The position numbers and the translations under genes are program-made. The notes beneath the pieces were generated by a model. The model made no database searches, was not told where the DNA came from, and worked only from the letters and a program-made list of their open reading frames with translations. From an uncultured Bacteroidales bacterium (GTDB taxonomy: Bacteria > Bacteroidota > Bacteroidia > Bacteroidales > Bacteroidaceae), in assembly GCA_902760315.1 (NCBI GenBank), contig CACWFV010000005.1:62001-126000 (forward strand): 64,000 bases of DNA, written 5' to 3'. Positions within the stretch are counted from its first letter, which is position 1, and the number at the start of each line of letters is the position of its first letter. This document shows positions 57,189 to 64,000 of the stretch, piece after piece.

Positions 57189-60100
57189 ATGAAACAAACG
57201 AAAGTTCTATTGACCCTTTGGCTGACGATAGCTGCTACGGGCGTATGGGCTGAGAAAAGCCCCGAAACAGTGGCCGACAACATCCCTGCCGATGAACTAG
57301 TGCAGATGAGCGACGGCCGCACTGTGAAGGCGATGCAGGTGCCCCGACGCGCATCAAGCGAAGACTACACCTACACTTACAAAGGTGTGAAGTACACATA
57401 TATTTCGGAGAACAACTGGAATCGCTACTTCGATACCAACATGCACACGCCTACCAGCTACGGATGGTGGGTGACTGAAGACGGCTGGTATGTCGATCCC
57501 AACGGCAACTACCTCGTGGCCGCCTCGATCGACGAAGAAAGCGTGCCCGAGAACGGTGAGGTGTATATCCTGAACGACCTGGTGGGCTACTTCACCAGTC
57601 ACACCCATCTGGGCTGTGTGGCCGATCAGGGCTTTACCGGCGAGTCGAAGGTGAAGCGCATCTACTTCCAGGATGCTGATGCGCAGGCCTTTAACGCCAG
57701 TTCTCTCTTCCAGTTCTTCATCGGTCACAAGGCCTTTGCCAATGCGCCGAACCTGGAGAAGATCGACATGATGCAGTACACCACGCGCGGCACCAACCAC
57801 TGGGAGCCCATGCCTGTAACGGCTGTCAAACTGGCCTGGGGCACCATGCTCGACGGCTCACCCAACGCCATGATCCGCGTGGCCACCTCGACACTCGACG
57901 ACTACCGCAACAGCAGTGTGTGGGCCAAGCACCGCGACCGCATCATCAGCTACGAGCCTTCGGGTTACGAGATCAAGGAGTACGGTGCCCGCTACAAGTG
58001 TATGCTGGCACAGGACGGCAAGACCTATCTGACCAATGACGGCGAACAGCGCGAGGAGGTGAAGAACCAGCTGCGTCTGTGGAATGCCGACTACCAGAGC
58101 TTTAACGCCACTTCGCTGATGGCACCTGCCGACAACGGCGCTACCATATATTACACCACCATCGAGGGAGCCGATGCCGACTATCTGAAAAGTCACGACG
58201 GCGTGCTGAGGGTCTATAACGACGTGGGCTCGTATTATAACTACAAGAACATCGCCATCCGCCGCGGTGCCTTTGCCAACTGCGAAGACCTGAAGGCCGT
58301 GGAGTTCTGGCAGACCAACGGCCGCAGCGGCAACTCGTATAGCGACCTGAAGGTCTGCATTGAGAATGGCGCCTTCCGCGGCTGTAAAAACCTGAAGGAA
58401 ATCCGTTTGTTCTACTTTGTGGAGGACGGCGATGATCGCTGGGAGGTGCTCGGGCCTGAGAACGTAATCCCTGGTCCCGACATCTTCGGAATCGACGAAC
58501 AATACGAGGACTTTCTTGAAGGGAAAGCAGAAGCCACATCGCCGGTCATCATCGTTTCGCCTGACCGTTACCTCGACTTCTGCGAAGACCCCAACTGGAT
58601 ACCCTACCTAGACCTGCTGCGGCCTGCCGACTACGTGCCTTCCACTAAAAAAGACATCTTGAAAGACGGCATCACCTACGCCTTTGCTGCCACATCGGCC
58701 GGCGCTCATCTCACCGATCAGGTGGTGATGCAGGGGCTGTCGTGGTGGAATGTGCCCCTTATCCTGGCTGAGATAGCCGTCATGGTTGCCACCTCAGGCG
58801 GTAGTAGCGGAGCCTCCGAAGCAGGTGGTGAAGCCTTGAAGGTGGAACTGGCAGAAACCACCAAGACGTTGACTGAAGTAACGGCACTTAAGACCTCGAT
58901 AAGATCCTCTTATGGCGAGACGCTAAAAAAGGTGTTAGTACGATTGTGCGGTAAAGACCTTGAAAGGTGGACTACTGCCGGCACGAAAAGATTCTACAGC
59001 GAAGTGACTGAACAACTTGCGGAAAAAGGATACGCGACTGTTGGCACTTTTCTCTCTACGGCCGATTTTTTGAAACTCACCAATATTGAGGTCAGAGAGC
59101 TGGCCTCACTCGTGCTTCAGCTGTGCAATGATCTGATTCCCGACATTGTCGCTCATCAAACCGTCTTGAAAGAGATGGTGAAGGGCTCCATCATTGAAAA
59201 ACTCCAGTCAACAATCTTCCAGGAAGCATTTCTGAAAGCTGCGGGCAAGAGTCTCATGAAAACGACTGCCATGAATTCGGCGATCGCTGCCGGAGTCAAT
59301 GGCAGCTTCCAGGCTTTCTGTGCACTCGGCGACCAAGTGAGTCCGGATAAGTTCCGTGATGGTATGCGTGCCAACATCGCATCCAACATGACACAAGTCG
59401 GCATGGTGGGCGGTACCTTAATCACCACACCATCGAAAGAACTGATCTATCATACTTGTATCAAAGCCGTTGATGACGACGTGAAGACTGCCATCATCAG
59501 ATACAGCCCCGACAGCGATACACGCTTGGTGGGCTTTGGCAGCCGGGCCTTCCAGAATAAGAAAAATCTGGAGAGCGTCGTCTTCATGGAGAACGAAGAT
59601 GTGCACAGTCATAACATGAGCATCGGTACTATTGCCATTCCCGACTCGGCCTTCGTGGGCTGCACCGGACTGCTCACCTTCGACCTGCGTCTGAGGACCA
59701 AGGAGAACGGCACCCGTGCACTGGGCCCGGAAAACTTTATCCTCTGTGGCGACAGCATCTTTGCAGGACTCGACTCCACAAAGTTGTGTATCATCATTGC
59801 CGAAGAGCGCAAGGAAGACTTCCTGGCCGACAAGCAGTGGGCGAAATATAAGCGGTTCTTTGTTTATGAACCCATCGAAGAAACAGTCTGTCAAGATGAC
59901 TTTGGCGTGCACTATGCATACACCTATTCCGGAGGCGTACAGCTGGTAGAGAAGGTGGGTGGCCACAAGGTGGAACATCTGATAGCTGTGGGCGACGACG
60001 TTTCTGAGATCAGAAAATGCGGAGGCGAGTTGGCACTGTTTAATGATGTGGGTATCTGGAACAACTACAAGCTGGACGGCGTCAAGAGGGATGCCTACCG

Positions 60101-63100
60101 TGGCCACGGAGAAGTGACGAGCGTGACGTTCTGGGACGTTCAGGGACTCGGTCCCTTCGGTAAGACTTATCTCGACTTCGACATTACCTTGCAAGAGGGC
60201 GCTTTTGCCAGCAACTACCAGCTGAGAGACTTCAACCTGATTTACTTGCGCACAGAGGGTAAGGGAGAGGCTGAATTATTCAATCCGGGCTCGTGGGAGT
60301 TTGGCAAGAACTATGCCCAACCCCTGAGACCAGAGCAGATCAAATTGGGCAACTACGTGTTTGCGGATTGTCCTAATGTCCGCTTCAAGATGCAGCCCCA
60401 GCAGGTAGCCTGGTTCGAGGCCGACTCCGCATGGGCTGTCTATAAGGATCAATTTTTGCCCTGTTTCATTATTCCTGGCGACCAGGCGGTGAGAAAGGTG
60501 TTGAAAGACCTGTGCTTCACTTCCAGTGCCGCTTTTATCTCCAAGAAATGGTCGGATCTCATCGATATGAGCCAGCTGGAAGACAAAGGCTTCGACTGGC
60601 TCGACGACAGATTCTCCAGAAACACCGACATCCAGCAGTTCCCGGAATTCAAATGGTTTGAAACAGCTGGCCTCGACTATGTAGGCGGCTCGTGGTTCGT
60701 GGCCTGTAAGAACCTGACAGCCATCGAACTGCCTTCTACCATCAAGAGCATCGGCGGCTATGCCTTCCAGGATTGTGACCTGCGCGAGATAGAAATCCCT
60801 GTTGCCGTGGAGCAGATAAAGGAATATGCCTTTGCAAACAACCTTCACATGAAGACTGTGCGCTGTCTGGGTAGTGAGCCCGCCACACTCGGAAAGGATG
60901 CTTTCGGATATACCAAAATGGAATTCGTGAACCACGTGCCTGTAGCGCATTTGGCACTTCCTGAAGGCTTTAAGATCTATGTGCCTGCCGAAGCTGTGGA
61001 TGCCTACAAGGAGAAATGGAGCGATTATAAGGATTACATCGTGGCTGACGAAGGCCAGACTGCCTTCCCGAAGGTAGTGACCACCACTGCCCCAGGACAA
61101 CTCGCGCAGAAGCTCGGCCTGGAGACCGTGATGGACGGCAAATACCTGGCAGGCCTGAAGGGTGCTTATTGGAATATCGACTCGCTCACCGTGAGCGGTC
61201 CGCTCAATGGTCTCGACATCGGTGTGCTGCGCTTCCTGGGCGGTGCTGACGTCAACAATAGCGACCCCACCTGTGGTCAGCTGCGCTACCTGAATCTCTA
61301 CAATGCCGAACTGAAACGGGACATGACGTACCCCTTCCAGTGTCACGGATTCAACAACTACCTGGATAAAGATAATGAAACGGGCAGTTTCATGTTCTAC
61401 TATTGCGACAAGTTGGAAACCGTCATCCTGCCGCGTTCGGCCACTTACATACAGGAGAGCTGCTTTGAGCACGCCACCAATCTGAAGAAACTGGTGGTGA
61501 GTGATGAGACGCGTGGTTACGACGATGAGATAACCCGGTATGTACACGGCCTCTCGGAACTGGTATTCCTCACGCGCCAGAGTGCTAAGAGCGATGCCCT
61601 TGGCGGACTGATGAACTACGACTCATGGGAGACGCCTATCGAGGCTGTCTTCGTGCCCAATTCACAAATCGGTGACTATGTCAACGAACCGGCTATCACT
61701 CAATATACCAGCAATATCGTCGCCCCGTTCAAGGATGATGCCGTCCTCCGTGCCTTTGCTGCCAAGGGGCATTTCTTCCCCTCAGAGTATTTCCAGCTGA
61801 GCAGCATCGACGGCATCCTCGAAGGCAGCAATATACAGACCTTCGACGAGTTGAGTTCCTTCAACAAACTCACTTCGCTTGGAGCTGCCCTTGCCGGTTG
61901 CGACAAGTTGCGCCGCACGGTGCTGCCCGACTCGTTGCGAGAGATGGGCTATGACGCCTTCCGCGGATGTGCCAGCCTGGACAGCATCTATGTCTACTGC
62001 GACAGTGTTCCGACGATGGAACAGGGTGCGCTGCGCGACCTGCCAGCATCGTTCAAGATTTTCGTACCAAAGACCCTGGCCAAACGCTATCGTGCCGAGT
62101 GGGCTGAATATGCCGACCATATCGTGGGCAGTGCCAACCAGTATAAAAGCGATCTCATCGAGATTACCACCACCGGATATGGTCAGGTGGCCGAGAAACT
62201 GGGGCTGCGCACAGAGCGGGTCCTCTATAGCAATGGTCAGACAAAGTATGTGCGTGGTGTCTTCGGAGATATTAACACCATCAGACGGCTGAAAGTCAGC
62301 GGTCCCATCTCGGGCGAGGATTTCGCAGTGCTACGTTTCCTGGCTGGCTACAGCGAATGGAAAGACGCACGTAACTGCGCTGCTAAACTGGAATATCTTG
62401 ATTTGTACGACGCACAGGTGGTGAAGAGCGATGCCATCTTCGCTGAAGACCGATGGTTTGCCACCGACGACAAGGTGAAGGAAGACAATGTGCTGCCGCC
62501 GTTTGCCATGCGTCGCGCCTACGCCCTGAAGACGATCATCCTGCCAAAGACGCTCAAAACCATCGACACCCGCTCGCTCATGGAGTGCCTGGCACTGGAG
62601 ACGGTCGTTGTCGGCGACGACATTGAGACAATCAACTGGAGTGCCTTCGATGACGACGCTGCACTTACGCGCATGTACATCCTTGCTACAAAGAAGCCGA
62701 AGATGGATGCCGACAACTGGTTCTGGCGCAATATGTGCAACAACTATAACCCGACGTTCGATGCCTTCTATGTGCGCCCGAGTATCTACAAAGACTACAT
62801 CGGCGATAGTGACTACGTAGGCTCGTCATGGCAGCGCACCAACAACATCTCTACTGGTATCTTCAAAGATGACGACTCGTTTGGAGCCTTTGCATCACAT
62901 GCCGCAGCTACCGAGGACGACCTGGTAGGCGTTACCAATGTCGACGGATGGTTCCGCGATTATAAGGACATCACCGACCTCTCACTGCTGCGCTACACAC
63001 AGGTAGACTCGCTGAAAGCTGCCGATTTGCAGCCGCTGACCAAATTGGAACGGATTGCCATGCCGTTGCCATTGAGAAGCCTCGATGACAATAGCTTCAG

Positions 63101-63965
63101 CAATGCTACGAATCTGCACTGGGCCGATTTCATGATGTGCGAAAACACGGATTTGATGTCACAGCTGCAGAACGGTGGCTTGCGCAAGAAGGGACTCACA
63201 GAGAACATACTGTGTTTTATGCCGAAACTTTACGGACAGACTGACGAGGTGAACGTGGTGATAGGCGACACCACCGGCGTGATGAACTGCGCCAACTACA
63301 GGCTGATTGACGGTCAGGACTACGACGTGCCTTACAAGTTCAATGCCGCAAAGGTGGAGAATACCCGCACACTGACCAAGAGTGCTGCACCCTACACCAT
63401 CTGTCTGCCTTACAGCATGCAGATACCAAACGGCGCCAAGGCTTACAGACTGTCGGGCCGCAGCGCCAATGAGCTGATCTTCACCCAGACAACGGAGACG
63501 CTGCAGGCGCTGCAGCCATACCTCATCTGGACAACCAGTGGCGACGCTTCGCTGAATGCCGATGCGGCTGAGATTCCTGCCAGCGGCGGAAACACCTTCG
63601 GTAAGCAGAACGATGCTCCAGGCTTCTCAATGCGCGGCACCCTCTACGGCATCAGCAATGCTGAGGCTGCCGGGCTGGGCGCCTATACCCTGCAGCAGGA
63701 CGGCAAGTGGCACCCCGTGATGTCTGACAGTGACGAGCACCGTGCCGCCCGCATCCTGCCCTTCCGTGCCTATCTGTTGCAGAACCGTGGTGTAGCAGGT
63801 GCCCGTGCTATCGGCATGACGCTGGAAGACGTAACCGGTATCGAGCAGCTGCGCACCATCGACAGCGATGGCACAGAGCGCATCTACGACCTGAACGGTC
63901 GCCAGTTGTCAACTCCGACAACGGGAATCAATATTATCAATGGTAAGAAAGTTATTAATAGATAA
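57189..63965 (+). CDS. Giant BspA-type leucine-rich-repeat surface protein
   Basis: A 2258-residue secreted protein. Signal peptide about 1-21 (GVWAEK). Most of the length consists of LRR_5/BspA-like units (FANCEDLKAVEFW, GAFRGCKNLKEIRLF, YAFQDCDLREIEIP, AFRGCASLDSIYVY) each often closed by a segment such as KIYVPAEAVDAYKEKWSDY. Two copies of a separate module start GQLAQKLGLET (about 1300) and GQVAEKLGLRT (about 1665). Residues about 487-767 do not fit the repeats: a hydrophobic stretch (VPLILAEIAVMVATSGG) and long helices. The end is a beta domain plus a tail (IYDLNGRQLS ... INGKKVINR). BspA-like proteins bind host or bacterial surfaces. The next gene starts 6 bp after the stop. Confidence 0.82.
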   Translation: MKQTKVLLTLWLTIAATGVWAEKSPETVADNIPADELVQMSDGRTVKAMQVPRRASSEDYTYTYKGVKYTYISENNWNRYFDTNMHTPTSYGWWVTEDGWYVDPNGNYLVAASIDEESVPENGEVYILNDLVGYFTSHTHLGCVADQGFTGESKVKRIYFQDADAQAFNASSLFQFFIGHKAFANAPNLEKIDMMQYTTRGTNHWEPMPVTAVKLAWGTMLDGSPNAMIRVATSTLDDYRNSSVWAKHRDRIISYEPSGYEIKEYGARYKCMLAQDGKTYLTNDGEQREEVKNQLRLWNADYQSFNATSLMAPADNGATIYYTTIEGADADYLKSHDGVLRVYNDVGSYYNYKNIAIRRGAFANCEDLKAVEFWQTNGRSGNSYSDLKVCIENGAFRGCKNLKEIRLFYFVEDGDDRWEVLGPENVIPGPDIFGIDEQYEDFLEGKAEATSPVIIVSPDRYLDFCEDPNWIPYLDLLRPADYVPSTKKDILKDGITYAFAATSAGAHLTDQVVMQGLSWWNVPLILAEIAVMVATSGGSSGASEAGGEALKVELAETTKTLTEVTALKTSIRSSYGETLKKVLVRLCGKDLERWTTAGTKRFYSEVTEQLAEKGYATVGTFLSTADFLKLTNIEVRELASLVLQLCNDLIPDIVAHQTVLKEMVKGSIIEKLQSTIFQEAFLKAAGKSLMKTTAMNSAIAAGVNGSFQAFCALGDQVSPDKFRDGMRANIASNMTQVGMVGGTLITTPSKELIYHTCIKAVDDDVKTAIIRYSPDSDTRLVGFGSRAFQNKKNLESVVFMENEDVHSHNMSIGTIAIPDSAFVGCTGLLTFDLRLRTKENGTRALGPENFILCGDSIFAGLDSTKLCIIIAEERKEDFLADKQWAKYKRFFVYEPIEETVCQDDFGVHYAYTYSGGVQLVEKVGGHKVEHLIAVGDDVSEIRKCGGELALFNDVGIWNNYKLDGVKRDAYRGHGEVTSVTFWDVQGLGPFGKTYLDFDITLQEGAFASNYQLRDFNLIYLRTEGKGEAELFNPGSWEFGKNYAQPLRPEQIKLGNYVFADCPNVRFKMQPQQVAWFEADSAWAVYKDQFLPCFIIPGDQAVRKVLKDLCFTSSAAFISKKWSDLIDMSQLEDKGFDWLDDRFSRNTDIQQFPEFKWFETAGLDYVGGSWFVACKNLTAIELPSTIKSIGGYAFQDCDLREIEIPVAVEQIKEYAFANNLHMKTVRCLGSEPATLGKDAFGYTKMEFVNHVPVAHLALPEGFKIYVPAEAVDAYKEKWSDYKDYIVADEGQTAFPKVVTTTAPGQLAQKLGLETVMDGKYLAGLKGAYWNIDSLTVSGPLNGLDIGVLRFLGGADVNNSDPTCGQLRYLNLYNAELKRDMTYPFQCHGFNNYLDKDNETGSFMFYYCDKLETVILPRSATYIQESCFEHATNLKKLVVSDETRGYDDEITRYVHGLSELVFLTRQSAKSDALGGLMNYDSWETPIEAVFVPNSQIGDYVNEPAITQYTSNIVAPFKDDAVLRAFAAKGHFFPSEYFQLSSIDGILEGSNIQTFDELSSFNKLTSLGAALAGCDKLRRTVLPDSLREMGYDAFRGCASLDSIYVYCDSVPTMEQGALRDLPASFKIFVPKTLAKRYRAEWAEYADHIVGSANQYKSDLIEITTTGYGQVAEKLGLRTERVLYSNGQTKYVRGVFGDINTIRRLKVSGPISGEDFAVLRFLAGYSEWKDARNCAAKLEYLDLYDAQVVKSDAIFAEDRWFATDDKVKEDNVLPPFAMRRAYALKTIILPKTLKTIDTRSLMECLALETVVVGDDIETINWSAFDDDAALTRMYILATKKPKMDADNWFWRNMCNNYNPTFDAFYVRPSIYKDYIGDSDYVGSSWQRTNNISTGIFKDDDSFGAFASHAAATEDDLVGVTNVDGWFRDYKDITDLSLLRYTQVDSLKAADLQPLTKLERIAMPLPLRSLDDNSFSNATNLHWADFMMCENTDLMSQLQNGGLRKKGLTENILCFMPKLYGQTDEVNVVIGDTTGVMNCANYRLIDGQDYDVPYKFNAAKVENTRTLTKSAAPYTICLPYSMQIPNGAKAYRLSGRSANELIFTQTTETLQALQPYLIWTTSGDASLNADAAEIPASGGNTFGKQNDAPGFSMRGTLYGISNAEAAGLGAYTLQQDGKWHPVMSDSDEHRAARILPFRAYLLQNRGVAGARAIGMTLEDVTGIEQLRTIDSDGTERIYDLNGRQLSTPTTGINIINGKKVINR

Positions 63966-63971
63966 ACGGCA

Positions 63972-64000
63972 ATGAAGAAGATACAGATAATGAATATGCT
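63972..64000 (+). CDS. Start of a further gene (partial)
   Basis: ATG 63972 opens a frame MKKIQIMNM that runs off the window. The beginning (MKKIQ) looks like the start of a signal peptide. It lies 6 bp after the LRR giant stop, so it is probably co-transcribed with it. Nothing more can be said. Confidence 0.5.

Noticed and set aside
60276-61547. Minus-strand frame (423 codons) inside the LRR giant
   Set aside because: The plus-strand repeats explain the region; no start signals on the minus strand.

Overview
The window looks like chromosome of a member of Bacteroidales, most likely a Prevotella-type gut or rumen bacterium. The evidence is the Bacteroidota promoter signature (TAnnTTTG as the -7 box, TTTG as the -33 box), start codons without Shine-Dalgarno sequences, signal peptides cut before Gln (AQ), and repeated Prevotella-style C-terminal tails of the form YDLxGRxV...GIYIxxGKKVxxK. 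No phage, transposase, integrase or CRISPR array was seen.

Positions 1-35160 are a xylan-degradation region. After the end of one secreted protein comes a divergent GH30 glucuronoxylanase, then three forward operons. Operon 1 (1997-11302) has a CE6-CE1 double esterase, GH115 alpha-glucuronidase, GH95 and GH31. Operon 2 (11437-23167) has a GH10-CE1 xylanase/esterase, three GH43 proteins (one a tandem GH43-CBM6 duplication), a feruloyl-esterase-like hydrolase and a fourth GH43. Operon 3 (23306-35144) has GH10-CBM6, CE6, a type-B carboxylesterase lipoprotein, a CBM48-CE1 protein with a decayed second esterase unit, another alpha/beta hydrolase, a GH3 lipoprotein and a CE15. Together they would strip acetyl, feruloyl, glucuronoyl-ester, methylglucuronate, arabinose and other alpha-linked caps from complex grass xylan and cut the backbone to xylose. 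No SusC/SusD pair, regulator or sugar transporter lies in the window, so uptake and control must be encoded elsewhere.

Positions 35239-38739 are housekeeping: gyrB, rpsT and tRNA-Glu on the minus strand, recO on the plus strand. Positions 38773-45434 hold an unusual surface module: a Sel1-repeat protein, a small tail protein, two Cthe_2159-type beta-helix proteins, a VTC-domain (polyphosphate polymerase-like) protein, a DUF4956 membrane protein and a DUF2490 predicted barrel. The three promoters of this module share a two-copy GCTGA operator with exactly the same geometry; this is the best candidate for an undescribed system.

Positions 45431-54460 return to core genes: murF, folP-cdaA, pta-ackA (pta lacks its N terminus and start codon), pepD, dgt and a bile-acid/sodium-symporter-family transporter. 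The end holds a GH127 beta-L-arabinofuranosidase, a degraded gene fragment and a 2258-residue BspA-type leucine-rich-repeat protein with a large non-repeat insert. Heptanucleotide tandem repeats occur at four places, two inside signal-peptide codons and two just upstream of promoters.
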